From the NCBI GenBank assembly GCA_035527975.1, contig DATKZM010000034.1:1-64000 (forward strand): a DNA stretch of 64,000 bases, in the 5' to 3' direction. This DNA is from DATKZM01 sp035527975 (GTDB taxonomy: Bacteria > Pseudomonadota > Alphaproteobacteria > JAPULJ01). The position numbers and the translations under genes were made by a program. The notes below the pieces were generated by a model. It saw only the letters and a program-made list of their open reading frames with translations, had not been told where the DNA came from and searched no databases. Positions within the stretch are counted from its first letter, which is position 1. Every line of letters starts with the position of its first letter. Positions 16,005 through 24,480 of this stretch are shown here, piece after piece.

Positions 16005-17039
16005 TCATCGCTGCACCAGGACCAGATCGACGCGGTCGGCAGGTCCCCCGCCCGCCCGGGCGCCGAGCGCTCTGATCTCGGTACGGGTCGCCGGTATGCC
16101 GCGCCCGGTGAGCAATCGGCGCACCGCGAGTGCCCGGGTCAACGAGAGGCGCCTGGCTTCGCTGGTGCTCGAATCGTCGCCCGCCGCATAGGCATAAATA
16201 ACCAGCGTCGCCTTGCTTTGGTTGATCATCCGATTTGCGATCGGCGCCAGCTTGCCCATCTCCGACGTGCTGAGCTTCGCCGATTCCTTGCCGAAAAGCA
16301 GGCGGGCCTTGCCCAGCGGCAGCCGCGCGCTCTGGGTGAGCGGCCGCTTTTTGTCGATCGCCGCCAATCCATTCGGCTTTGGCGCCACCTTGGCCGTCGT
16401 CTTGGGCGTCGTATCGGCCGTCGTCTTGGAGGCGGCAGTGGCTGTCTTCACAGCCTTGGCAGCCTTTGATTTGGCCACCTTAGCCGCGGCTTTGTTGGCA
16501 GACGCGGCCGCTGCTTTTCTGGCTGCCTCGGCCTGCCGGCGCTCCGTTTCCGCCGCCTGCTTGGCTTCCTCGGAGCGCTTGGCCTCTTCGGGTTTGCGCG
16601 CGGCTTCGGGTTTGCGCGCCGCTTCGGCTTTGTGCGCGGCTTCGGCTTTGCGCGCGGCTTCTGCCTTGCGCGCGGCCTCAGCTTTACGGGCCGCTTCGAC
16701 TTTACGCGCGGCTTCTGCCTTTTTCTTCGCCGCCACCTTGCGGCGCGCCTGTTCCAGCTGGCGCATTGTTCGGGCGCGCCGCAGCGCATCCTCGCGGCGG
16801 CCGATATTCGCTCTCTTGCTCGTCGGCGGCGTGAGCTCGAAGGCCTCTCTTGTCCTGCCCGACTTGTTCGCGGGCACGCTCTTGATCACGTCGAGATTGA
16901 TTTCAACATCGGCCGCCGCAACCGGCCACGCACCGGCAGATACCAACACGGCGCTAAACCCGATCATTGCGGCAGTGAGCCGAATTCCGGCGATCCGGGG
17001 GCCGGGGTCACGCGCATCGAAAAACTGTGCCATCTTCAT
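16005..17039 (-). CDS. Secreted OmpA-like protein with hexapeptide AEAARK helical repeat
   Basis: Third gene of the motor-like module. A signal-anchor or cleavable signal (residues about 18-43) is followed by a basic region and an Ala/Lys/Arg/Glu helical stretch with about seven tandem copies of KAEAAR (residues about 110-155). A Lys/Thr/Ala linker and a C-terminal OmpA-like domain (residues about 235-344: LLFGKESAKLSTSEMGKLAPIA, EARRLSLTRALAVRRLL, GIPATRTEIRALGARA) complete it. The helix plus linker is reminiscent of TolA, but the C-terminus is Pal/OmpA-like. It is separated from the ExbB/MotA-like gene by 40 bases on the same strand. Function unknown. Confidence 0.75.
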   Translation of the reverse strand: MKMAQFFDARDPGPRIAGIRLTAAMIGFSAVLVSAGAWPVAAADVEINLDVIKSVPANKSGRTREAFELTPPTSKRANIGRREDALRRARTMRQLEQARRKVAAKKKAEAARKVEAARKAEAARKAEAARKAEAAHKAEAARKPEAARKPEEAKRSEEAKQAAETERRQAEAARKAAAASANKAAAKVAKSKAAKAVKTATAASKTTADTTPKTTAKVAPKPNGLAAIDKKRPLTQSARLPLGKARLLFGKESAKLSTSEMGKLAPIANRMINQSKATLVIYAYAAGDDSSTSEARRLSLTRALAVRRLLTGRGIPATRTEIRALGARAGGGPADRVDLVLVQR

Positions 17040-17176
17040 TCATCCTGGCCATCGATGGTCAAGCGGCGCGACCTTGAAAAAGTCCGCCGCCCCTCCCCCG
17101 GGCGCACATTAGCTTAGGGGCCGCGCCCGCGCCAACTCGTTTGCCGCCTGCGCCATACTGCGGCGACGCAAGCATT

Positions 17177-17227
17177 TGCCGCGCAAACCGTATCTGCCGC
17201 GCGAACCGCATCTGCCGCGCAAACCCA
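17177..17227. repeat. 18-bp tandem repeat, 2.8 copies
   Basis: Units TGCCGCGCAAACCGTATC (17177-17194), TGCCGCGCGAACCGCATC (17195-17212) and a partial TGCCGCGCAAACCCA (17213-17227) lie between the suhB-like stop and the OmpA-like gene. Each unit differs from its neighbour by two bases or fewer in the shared part. No coding role is apparent. Confidence 0.8.
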
Positions 17228-17237
17228 TGCGTCGCGG

Positions 17238-18044
17238 TCAGCCCCGCAAGGCCGCGCGCAGCAATCGTTCAAGCGGCACATGCACATCGCCGTTCGCCGC
17301 CAGGATATCGCCGCTGGTCAGCGGGTCGACCTTGGCGCGGATGCCCGAGATCATGCCCCCGGCCTCGCGCACCAAAAGGATGCCGGCAGCGATGTCCCAT
17401 GTGCTGAGCCCAAACTCCCAAAATCCGTCATAACGCCCGGCCGCGACATAAGCGAGGTCAAGCGCGGCCGAACCAAAGCGGCGAACGCCCGCCGTTTCGG
17501 CCAGCACCGCCTCCAGAGTTGCGAAGTATTTGGGCTCAGGATCATGGCCTTTATATGGAAGCCCGGTTGCGATCAGGCATTGGTCGAGCGCGCTGCGCCC
17601 GGAGACGCGCAGGCGGCGGTCGTTGACATAGGCGCCGATACCCTTCTCGGCCCAGAACAGCTCGTCATGCACGGGTTCGTAAACAACGCCCGCCAGGAGC
17701 TCGCCGTCGCGCTCATGGGCAATCGAGATCGCGAAATGCGGCAAGCCGTGGAGGAAATTGGAGGTGCCGTCGAGCGGATCGACGATCCAGCGGTTGTGCT
17801 CGTCGTCGCCGGTCACCGCACCGGCTTCCTCCAGCAGGAAGCCATAGCGCGGCCGCGCCCGGCCGAGCTCGCGGCGCAGCACCTCTTCAGCCTTGATATC
17901 GGCCGCCGTAACAAAATCGGCAGGGCCCTTCTTTGAGACCTGCAGCTGCTCGACCTCGCCGAAATCGCGCACCAGGCCGCGCGCCGCCTTGCGGGCGGCT
18001 GCTTCCATCACGTTAATGATCGCGGTCTTCTTGCTCGAGGCCAT
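17238..18044 (-). CDS. Inositol monophosphatase family protein (SuhB/CysQ-like)
   Basis: Mg-dependent, lithium-sensitive-type phosphatase of the IMPase superfamily. Motifs are EEAGAVTGDDEHNRWIVDPLDGTSNFLHGLPHF (metal-binding DPLDGT with Asp residues) and the second site STWDIAAGILLVREAGG (WD...AG). The N-terminal NVMEAAARKAARGLVRDF is standard for alphaproteobacterial SuhB-type proteins. ATG 18044 is chosen because extending upstream translates a palindromic repeat into PSPLRGEG-type junk. The gene sits next to efp, a common pairing in this class. Inositol-1-phosphate is the likely but not certain substrate. Confidence 0.9.
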   Translation of the reverse strand: MASSKKTAIINVMEAAARKAARGLVRDFGEVEQLQVSKKGPADFVTAADIKAEEVLRRELGRARPRYGFLLEEAGAVTGDDEHNRWIVDPLDGTSNFLHGLPHFAISIAHERDGELLAGVVYEPVHDELFWAEKGIGAYVNDRRLRVSGRSALDQCLIATGLPYKGHDPEPKYFATLEAVLAETAGVRRFGSAALDLAYVAAGRYDGFWEFGLSTWDIAAGILLVREAGGMISGIRAKVDPLTSGDILAANGDVHVPLERLLRAALRG

Positions 18045-18071
18045 GATGCGGGAGCCTGTTTTCAAATCAAC

Positions 18072-18207
18072 TTTCCCCTCCCCCCTTAAGGGCGAGGGTG
18101 AGGGAGGGGGGTGGCTCCCAAAAAAACTACCCGCCGCCTCTGGCGGCGGGTCACCCCCACCCGGTCGCGCATAGACGCGTCCACCCTCCCCCCTCAAGGG
18201 GGAGGGT
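18072..18207. repeat. REP/BIME-like palindromic element between suhB-like gene and efp
   Basis: Two palindromic units, 18076-18099 and 18184-18207, are 24-base near-identical copies with 2 mismatches; each is itself a CCCTCCCCC...GGGGGAGGG-type palindrome. Between them, 18129-18138 and 18142-18151 form a perfect 10-bp stem (ACCCGCCGCC/GGCGGCGGGT) with a 3-base loop. Read in frame it gives the SPLRGEG peptide that often contaminates gene calls. It fills the whole gap between the two genes. Confidence 0.8.
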
Positions 18208-18213
18208 CGTACC

Positions 18214-18780
18214 TCAGTCTTTCGCCCGCTCCACGTAGGAGCCATCGGCAGTGCTGACAACGATGCGTGTGCCAGTCCCGATATGCGGCGGCACCAGAAT
18301 GCGCTCGCCGTTTTCCAGCACGGCCGGCTTGTAGGAGGAAGACGCGGTTTGACCCTTCACCACGGCATCGGCCTCGACGACCTCCATTATCACACTATCG
18401 GGCAGGCTGACGCTGATCGGATCGCCCTCATAGCTCTGCACCGTCACCACCATGCCGTCCTGCAGGAAGACGGCCGGATCGCCGATCATCTCGGTGTTGA
18501 ACGTGAGCTGCTCGTAGGTTTCCTGGTCCATGAAGGTGTGCTCGTCGCCATCGCTGAAAAGGAATTGGTACTCCTTCTCGTCGAGGCGCACGCGCTCGAC
18601 CGATTCCGACGAGCGGAAGCGCTCGTTCAGTTTGGTGCCGTCGCGGATGTTCTTGAGCTCGACCTGCAGATAGGCCCCGCCCTTTCCGGGCTGGGTATGC
18701 TGGATCTTGACCGCCCGCCAGAGACGGTTTTGATGCTCGATGACGTTGCCCGGACGGATGGCGTTGCCGTCGATTTTCAT
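18214..18780 (-). CDS. efp: Translation elongation factor P
   Basis: EF-P relieves ribosome stalling at polyproline stretches by binding near the E site. The 188-residue length is standard and all three beta-barrel domains are present. The modification loop is QPGKGGAYLQ with lysine K33, equivalent to the E. coli lysine that is beta-lysinylated. The EF-P C-terminus GTRIVVSTADGSYVERAKD is intact. ATG 18780 (MKIDGNAIRPG) is the conserved start; the in-frame extension upstream is not EF-P-like. The modifying enzymes are not in view. Confidence 0.97.
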   Translation of the reverse strand: MKIDGNAIRPGNVIEHQNRLWRAVKIQHTQPGKGGAYLQVELKNIRDGTKLNERFRSSESVERVRLDEKEYQFLFSDGDEHTFMDQETYEQLTFNTEMIGDPAVFLQDGMVVTVQSYEGDPISVSLPDSVIMEVVEADAVVKGQTASSSYKPAVLENGERILVPPHIGTGTRIVVSTADGSYVERAKD

Positions 18781-18877
18781 CGCCCGTAACCGTTTCTGAG
18801 AATTGGGGTATCGGCGTTCGGCGCGGAAGCTATCACCCCGGCACGGTCCTGACAATGCGCGGACGCAAACGCGCCGA

Positions 18878-19777
18878 TCAGCCGGTCCGTTCGCGCCGCC
18901 AGAAGGGCCGCGCTGCGCTGGCGATGTAGATGCCGGACAGGATGAGGGCGATCCCCGTCAGATGAAACAGCCGCAGCCGCTCCCCCAGTAGAAGCATCGC
19001 TTGGACCGCGGCGAAGGCCGGGATCAGGTGCAGGAAAAGGCTCGCCCTGCCGGCACCGACCGCGCGCGCACCGAAGTTCCAGCAAGCATACCCCATGATC
19101 GAGGCGAGGACCGCCATGTAGGCAATGCCGAGCGCCACATTCCAGCTCAGCTCAAAGTCGCCCACGAAGGCGCGCTCGATGAAATAGGCCGGGGTCAGGA
19201 CGACGACGCTGAGCCCGATCGTCGCCGCAACGAAGGTGACCGGTTTGAGCGCGCTCGGCCAATGCCGCAGCAGCGTGGAGTAAAGCGCCCACAGGAAAAC
19301 CGCCCCGAGGATGACGAGGTCGCCAAGACCAAACCGCAGCGCGAGCAGCGCCTCGGGGTCGCCGCGCGACAGGATTGCGGCCACGCCCAGCAACGAAATC
19401 GCAACGCCGACACCCTGGCGCCAGGTCGAACGATCGCCGAGCCCGAACCACGAAATCACGATGACGAAGATCGGCGAGGCGGAGTTGACCAGCGCACCGT
19501 TGATCGCCGTGGTTGTCCTGAGGCCGAAATAGACCAGCGTATTGAAGGCCACCAGGCCGATCACGGCGAAGACGAGCAGCCGAAGCCACTCGCGCCGGAG
19601 CGCCGCGCGCTCGCGCCACAGGGGTAAGATGGTGAACGGTAAAAGGACAACCGCCGCAACCACCAACCGCCAGAACGTAAGCGTGACCGGCGCGATCGCG
19701 CCCTGCAGCCAGCGTCCGGCAACCCAGTTGCCGCTCCATATCAGCATCGTCAAAGTGAGCGCGGCATAAGGCAGCAA
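18878..19777 (-). CDS. DMT-superfamily (EamA) transporter
   Basis: Ten-helix inner-membrane permease of the drug/metabolite transporter superfamily, made of two EamA repeats (residues about 5-138 and 150-290). The first repeat shows LIWSGNWVAGRWLQG and FWRLVVAAVVLLPF. The second shows GAVFLWALYSTLLRHW and ASLFLHLIPAFAAVQAMLLLGERL, the usual Pro- and Glu-containing helix ends. Members export amino acids, purines or other metabolites; the substrate is not predictable. It follows efp on the opposite side from the phosphatase and is same-strand with its neighbours. Confidence 0.9.
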   Translation of the reverse strand: MLPYAALTLTMLIWSGNWVAGRWLQGAIAPVTLTFWRLVVAAVVLLPFTILPLWRERAALRREWLRLLVFAVIGLVAFNTLVYFGLRTTTAINGALVNSASPIFVIVISWFGLGDRSTWRQGVGVAISLLGVAAILSRGDPEALLALRFGLGDLVILGAVFLWALYSTLLRHWPSALKPVTFVAATIGLSVVVLTPAYFIERAFVGDFELSWNVALGIAYMAVLASIMGYACWNFGARAVGAGRASLFLHLIPAFAAVQAMLLLGERLRLFHLTGIALILSGIYIASAARPFWRRERTG

Positions 19778-19839
19778 CCTTACGTGCCCACCGGCGCCCT
19801 TGGATGTCTGCGCCGCCGTGCTGCTACCGGCCTGGCCGC

Positions 19840-20949
19840 TCAGAACGTGACCACGCTGCGGATGCTCTTGCCCTCGTGCATCAGGTAGAAGGCCTCGTTG
19901 ATCTCATCGAGCGGCATCGTATGCGTGATCAGATCGTCGATGTTGATCTTGCCATCCATGTACCAGTCGACGATCGTCGGCACCTGGGTGCGCGACTTGG
20001 CGCCGCCAAAGGCCGTGCCTTTCCAGGTCCGCCCGGTGACGAGCTGGAACGGCCTTGTGGCGATCTCCTGGCCCGCGCCGGCAACGCCGATGATCACCGA
20101 GACGCCCCAGCCGCGATGGCAGCATTCCAGCGCCTGGCGCATGGTCGTGGTGTTGCCGATACATTCGAAGGAATAATCCGCGCCGCCGCCGGTTAACTCG
20201 ACCAAATGCGCAACCAGATCGCCGCCGACTTCCTTGGGATTGACGAAATGCGTCATCCCGAACGCTTCGGCGAGCTTTACCTTTGTTGAATTGATATCGA
20301 CGCCGACGATCTTGTTGGCGCCGACCATGCGCGCGCCCTGGATCACGTTGAGGCCGATGCCGCCGAGCCCGAAGACCACCACGTTTGCGCCGGCCTCGAC
20401 CTTGGCGGTGTTGATGACCGCGCCGATCCCCGTCGTCACGCCGCAGCCGATGTAGCAGATCTTCTCGAAGGGCGCGTCCTCGCGGACCTTGGCGAGCGCG
20501 ATCTCCGGAACCACCGTGAAGTTGGCGAAGGTCGAGGTTCCCATGTAATGGAAGAGCTTATCCTTGCCGAGCGAGAAACGGCTGGAGCCGTCGGGCATCA
20601 CTCCCTTTCCCTGAGTATCACGAATTGAAGTACAGAGATTGGTCTTGCCCGAGATGCACGATTTGCACTGCCGGCATTCGGGGATATAGAGCGGGATCAC
20701 ATGATCGCCCTTCTTCAGGCTGGCCACGTCCTTGCCGACATCGACGACGACGCCTGCTCCCTCATGGCCGAGGATCGCGGGGAATAGCCCCTCCGGATCG
20801 TCGCCCGACAAGGTGAAGGCATCGGTGTGGCAGATCCCCGTCGCCTTGACCTCGACCAGCACCTCACCGGCCCTCGGCCCCTCGAGATTGACCGTCTCGA
20901 TGCTGAGCGGCGCGCCTGCTGCGGTGGCGACTGCGGCCCGGACTTCCAT
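19840..20949 (-). CDS. frmA: S-(hydroxymethyl)glutathione dehydrogenase / class III alcohol dehydrogenase
   Basis: Zinc- and NAD-dependent enzyme oxidising S-hydroxymethylglutathione to S-formylglutathione in formaldehyde detoxification; it also reduces S-nitrosoglutathione. It shows the catalytic zinc ligand region GICHTDAFTLSG and GHEGAGVV, the structural zinc cluster ECRQCKSCISGKTNLC and the Rossmann motif GLGGIGLNVIQGA. GVMPDGSSRFS and THTMPLDEINEAFYLMHEGKSIRSVV are class III hallmarks. ATG 20949 (MEVRAAVA) fits family members of about 370 residues. No S-formylglutathione hydrolase gene is adjacent. Confidence 0.95.
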   Translation of the reverse strand: MEVRAAVATAAGAPLSIETVNLEGPRAGEVLVEVKATGICHTDAFTLSGDDPEGLFPAILGHEGAGVVVDVGKDVASLKKGDHVIPLYIPECRQCKSCISGKTNLCTSIRDTQGKGVMPDGSSRFSLGKDKLFHYMGTSTFANFTVVPEIALAKVREDAPFEKICYIGCGVTTGIGAVINTAKVEAGANVVVFGLGGIGLNVIQGARMVGANKIVGVDINSTKVKLAEAFGMTHFVNPKEVGGDLVAHLVELTGGGADYSFECIGNTTTMRQALECCHRGWGVSVIIGVAGAGQEIATRPFQLVTGRTWKGTAFGGAKSRTQVPTIVDWYMDGKINIDDLITHTMPLDEINEAFYLMHEGKSIRSVVTF

Positions 20950-21077
20950 GATTTTACTCCCCCGTTTCGCTCGGTAATGCGCGGCATTGCCTGGCTCGAT
21001 TTGACCAGTCCCGCGGCCTGCCTTCAACCGGGAATCGCGCGCATTTGAAATGCGCCGACGCTTGCCGTCCGCCGCTT

Positions 21078-21737
21078 TCAGCCGCCAGCGCTGTCGTGCA
21101 CCTCATTGAAGATCGCATTGAAGGCCTTCACTGCCGCCGCCGGGCCTTGCGGGTGATCCCAAACGCCCGCGACGACGGCCAGGAAGTCGGCTCCGACCTC
21201 CACCAACGCTTTCGCATTCTGCGAGGTGATGCCGCCGATCGCGACGCAGGGCACCGTCATGAAATCCTGCCACCAGCGCAGCAATTCCTGATCGGCCGTC
21301 GTCTTGGGATCTTTGGTTTCCGTCGGGAAGAAGGCGCCGAACGCCACGTAGTCGGCCCCCTTCTCCGCCGCATCCATGGCCAGATGGCGCGAGCTATGGC
21401 AGGTCACGCCAACGATGGCGTCGTCGCCCACCGCCAGCCGCGCCGCCTCGTACGGCAGGTCGTCCTGGCCGATATGCACCCCGTCGGCACCGAGATCGCG
21501 CGCCAGATCGGCCCGGTCATTGACAATGAAGGCAACGTTGCGGTCGTGGGCCACCGGCATCAGCACCTCGCCGGCGCGCAGGATCGCATCGTCAGTCGCA
21601 TCCTTCAGGCGAAGCTGCACGCTCGCCACATCACCCGCATCGAGCGCGGCGGCCAGCGTGTCATTGAAAGTCGCGGGATCGAACACCGGCGGCGTGATCA
21701 GATAGAGCCGGCAGCGCGCCTGGTCATCGTCAGCCAT
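21078..21737 (-). CDS. thiE: Thiamine-phosphate synthase
   Basis: Couples HMP-pyrophosphate and the thiazole phosphate to make thiamine phosphate. Motifs are LYLITPP near the N-terminus, VQLRLKDATD, IVNDRADLARDLGADGVHIGQDDLPY and VGVTCHS, then YVAFGAFFPTETK and PCVAIGGIT. At 219 residues it is normal for the alphaproteobacterial form. ATG 21737 is selected because upstream residues are an out-of-frame reading of the aldolase gene. It lies 13 bases after the aldolase stop, forming an fba-thiE unit. thiD is encoded separately at 61.2 kb. Confidence 0.93.
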   Translation of the reverse strand: MADDDQARCRLYLITPPVFDPATFNDTLAAALDAGDVASVQLRLKDATDDAILRAGEVLMPVAHDRNVAFIVNDRADLARDLGADGVHIGQDDLPYEAARLAVGDDAIVGVTCHSSRHLAMDAAEKGADYVAFGAFFPTETKDPKTTADQELLRWWQDFMTVPCVAIGGITSQNAKALVEVGADFLAVVAGVWDHPQGPAAAVKAFNAIFNEVHDSAGG

Positions 21738-21750
21738 CAGGAAACGCCGC

Positions 21751-22668
21751 TCACCGGCCTTTGTAGATATCGACGATCTGGCCGAGCAGCGTGAGCGCGT
21801 CTTCCTTCGGGCGCTGGAAGGAGTTGCGGCCGATGATCGAGCCGCTACCTCCGCCGTCACGGATCTGGCGGATCTCGTCGAGCAGCGCATCGGAGCCCTT
21901 GGCGCCGCCGCCGGAGAAGACGACCAGCCGCCGGCCGTCGAAGGCCGACTGCACCACATGCGCGATCCTCTTGGACAGCGTGGAAACATCGATGCCGGCG
22001 CTCTCATAGACCTTCATGGCCTCGGGCTGCTCGATATGGTCAGTGGGCGGCTTCACCTTGATGATATGCGCGCCCAGAAGCGCTGCCATATGCGCGGCAT
22101 AGGCGGTGACGTCGATCGCCGTCTCGCCCTCCTTGGACAGATTGCCGCCGCGCGGATAGGACCAGATGACAACGGCGAGACCCACCGCTTTGGCTTCCTC
22201 GGCCAGCTCGCGGATTTCCTCGATCATCTCGAACTGGTCTTCCGACCCCGGATACATCGTAAAGCCGATCGCCGAGCAGCCGAGCCGCAGCGCGTCGCTC
22301 ACCGAGCCCGTGACCGCCTGGTCCCTGGCGATCGCATGGCTGTTGGAGGAATTTAGCTTGAGGATCGTCGGCACAGCGCCCGCGAAACTGTCCGCGCCGG
22401 CCTCCAGAAGCCCCAACGGAGCGGCGAAGGCCGAGAGCCCCGCATCGACCGCGAGCTGGTAATGGTAATGCGGGTCGTAACCCGGCGGGTTGGGCGCGAA
22501 GCTGCGCGCCGGCCCGTGCTCGAAGCCCTGGTCGACCGGCAGGATCACCAGCTTGCCGGTGCCGGCGAGCTTGCCATGCATCAGGATGCGCGCCAGGTTC
22601 GCCTTGGTACCGGGGCAATCGCTCTCGTAGTTCGCCAAGATACGCCGGACGCGTTGGGTGATCTTCAT
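21751..22668 (-). CDS. fbaB: Class I fructose-bisphosphate aldolase (FbaB/DhnA type)
   Basis: Schiff-base aldolase cleaving fructose-1,6-bisphosphate to triose phosphates in glycolysis and catalysing the reverse in gluconeogenesis. DhnA-family features are LVILPVDQGFEHGPARSF, the SNSHAIARDQAVTGSV segment, VVIWSYPRGG, the active-site lysine in HIIKVKPPTDH and the phosphate-binding LVVFSGGGAKG and GSIIGRNSFQR. It has 305 residues, full length. It is unrelated in sequence to the class II zinc enzyme. It begins the fba-thiE pair; gap and tkt are 5 kb to the right with a transporter block in between. Confidence 0.93.
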   Translation of the reverse strand: MKITQRVRRILANYESDCPGTKANLARILMHGKLAGTGKLVILPVDQGFEHGPARSFAPNPPGYDPHYHYQLAVDAGLSAFAAPLGLLEAGADSFAGAVPTILKLNSSNSHAIARDQAVTGSVSDALRLGCSAIGFTMYPGSEDQFEMIEEIRELAEEAKAVGLAVVIWSYPRGGNLSKEGETAIDVTAYAAHMAALLGAHIIKVKPPTDHIEQPEAMKVYESAGIDVSTLSKRIAHVVQSAFDGRRLVVFSGGGAKGSDALLDEIRQIRDGGGSGSIIGRNSFQRPKEDALTLLGQIVDIYKGR

Positions 22669-22818
22669 CGGGAAAACTCGCTACTCTCGGGTTGATGCCG
22701 GTGCCGGGACAAGCGCTCGATTGCGCAAACAGGCGAGCCTGTGCGGAAAGCGCGGCGCCGCCAGCTCCGGCTCCCGTGATTATCCCACAAGTCAAGCGAA
22801 TGCAAACCCGCGCCAAAC

Positions 22819-23244
22819 TCAGCCCGAGAGGCACGCGAATACCGCGTGCTCCGGTTCGGCCAGCCCGGCCAGATCGAGCGTCACGATCAGCTCCGTGACA
22901 ACGCGCGCTCCGACCTGCTCGGCCATGTCGGCCAGTCTCGCCGCCACCTCGGGATCGCCTCGGAAACAGACGACCTCGATGCCCTCGCGCAATGCGCCCA
23001 TCGCATCGCCCGCCCGCGCGCCGCAATCGAGCACGGCGAGCGAGCGCGCTTGCGGATGGCTTCGCCGGGCCGCCGCGACCATCGCCCGGAACATGCCGGC
23101 GCCAATATAAGCCGCCGCATCGGGGGGGCTGGTCAGCACCAGCGGCCGGCCGGCCCGCGCCGCCGCCGCCAATGCCGCCTCCGCCTGCGCTTGCGTATGC
23201 ACGGCGATGACGGGACCTTCAAACTCGTATGACGCTCGTGACAT
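22819..23244 (-). CDS. Conserved hypothetical protein, 141 aa
   Basis: Not recognised by name. A soluble alpha/beta protein without signal peptide or membrane segment: EGPVIAVHTQAQAEAALAAA, RPLVLTSPPDAAAYIGAGMF, LAVLDCGARAGDAMGALREG and IEVVCFRGDPEVAARLADMAEQVGARVV. The alternating strand-helix pattern with a central DCGARAGDAM is typical of a small hypothetical family found beside aldolase or thiE genes in alphaproteobacteria. It is on the same strand as fbaB, 150 bases upstream. Confidence 0.72.
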   Translation of the reverse strand: MSRASYEFEGPVIAVHTQAQAEAALAAAARAGRPLVLTSPPDAAAYIGAGMFRAMVAAARRSHPQARSLAVLDCGARAGDAMGALREGIEVVCFRGDPEVAARLADMAEQVGARVVTELIVTLDLAGLAEPEHAVFACLSG

Positions 23245-23424
23245 GTCGTCTCACAGTCTAAATCCTTTCTTGCGCCAAGCGCGCCTTGTGAATAGGTCAA
23301 GACGGGCCGGCCGCGAAGCGCCGCGCGCCGGCCCGTGCAACGCCCAAACGCGCCAAACAGAGCCAATGCGTTGAGCCCCCGGGACGAAGCTGGCGAGGAG
23401 AGCACCCCCCAGGACCAAGGCAAG

Positions 23425-24474
23425 ATGGGCCTTGGCGGCTGGATCAAATCACTCTTTTCGCGCCGCCGGCGGCTGCTGACGCTGGGCGTATTTATCCTGA
23501 TCGCCGGCGCCGCGTGGGGCATCACCGCCGCCACCGGGCGAACGGTGGTGACCGTGGTCGCCGTGAGCCGCGGACCAGCGGTCGAAGCAGTTTATGCGAC
23601 GGGTGTGATCGAGCCGGTTCACTGGGCCAAGGTCGCGCCCACCATCGTCGGGCGCATCGCCGCGGTCGCCCGGCGCGACGGTGCGGCGGTCAAAAAGGGC
23701 GACGTGCTGATGCGCCTCGACGACCGTGAGGCACGCGCCAATCTGGCCCAGCTCGAGGCGCGTCTTAAATTTTCGCGCGAGGAACTTGAGCGCTATCAGG
23801 CCCTGGTCAAACGCCGCATTGCCAGCCAGCAAGCGTATGAACGCGCGCGCTCAGACCACATCCAGGCGCTCGCCGCTGTCGCCGGCGCACGCCAGCGCCT
23901 CGCAGACTACACTCTCACCGCGCCGCTCGATGGCATCGTTTTGCGCCATGACGGCGAGGTCGGCGAAACCGTGTCCGCCAGCCAGGTGCTCTATTGGGTT
24001 GGCCGTGAATATCCGCTGCGCGTCGTCGCCGAGGTCGACGAAGAGGATATCCCCCTGGTTCGCCTCGGCCAGCAGGCGCTGCTCACCGCCGACGCCTTCG
24101 GCAAGCGCGTCTTCGCCGGCAAGATCGCCGAGATCACACCCAAGGGCGATCCCATCAACAAGAACTACCGGGTGCGCATCGCCATTCCCGATACCACCCC
24201 GTTGCGCATCGGCATGACCACCGAGGTCAATATCGTCGTGCGCCAACACAAACGCGCGCTTCTCGTCCCCTTCTCGGCCCTACGCAACGGCGCGGTCTTC
24301 ACGGTCGAGGGCGGCCGCGCCCGCCGCAAGACGGTCAATGCCGGTATCATTGGCGACAAGCGGGTGGAGATCCTGGGCGGCCTGATGGAAGGCCAGATTG
24401 TCATTGTCGACCCGCCCGAAGGACTGCAGGACGGCGAGCGGGTTCGCGCAAAACGCACCCAGACCGAGGGCTGA
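23425..24474 (+). CDS. Efflux periplasmic adaptor subunit (HlyD/MacA-like)
   Basis: Membrane-fusion protein linking an inner-membrane ABC transporter to the outer membrane. One transmembrane helix (residues about 18-35) is followed by a beta-barrel/lipoyl half-motif (PTIVGRIAAVARRDGAAVKKGDVL), a short coiled-coil hairpin (residues about 85-145), the second lipoyl half (TLTAPLDGIVLRHDGEVGE) and C-terminal barrel domains. ATG 23425 is used; an in-frame GTG at 23335 would add 30 poorly convincing residues. It forms a three-gene set with the permease 6 bases downstream and the ATPase. Confidence 0.88.
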   Translation: MGLGGWIKSLFSRRRRLLTLGVFILIAGAAWGITAATGRTVVTVVAVSRGPAVEAVYATGVIEPVHWAKVAPTIVGRIAAVARRDGAAVKKGDVLMRLDDREARANLAQLEARLKFSREELERYQALVKRRIASQQAYERARSDHIQALAAVAGARQRLADYTLTAPLDGIVLRHDGEVGETVSASQVLYWVGREYPLRVVAEVDEEDIPLVRLGQQALLTADAFGKRVFAGKIAEITPKGDPINKNYRVRIAIPDTTPLRIGMTTEVNIVVRQHKRALLVPFSALRNGAVFTVEGGRARRKTVNAGIIGDKRVEILGGLMEGQIVIVDPPEGLQDGERVRAKRTQTEG

Positions 24475-24480
24475 GCCGCG

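Noticed and set aside
13997..17039. Zorya-type anti-phage defence system
   Set aside because: The MotA/MotB-like pair resembles ZorAB, but no ZorC/D/E-type partner gene is nearby and neighbours are housekeeping genes (suhB-like, efp).
17177..17230. CRISPR-like array
   Set aside because: The 18-base units are directly adjacent with no spacers, so this is a simple tandem repeat; no cas genes are present.
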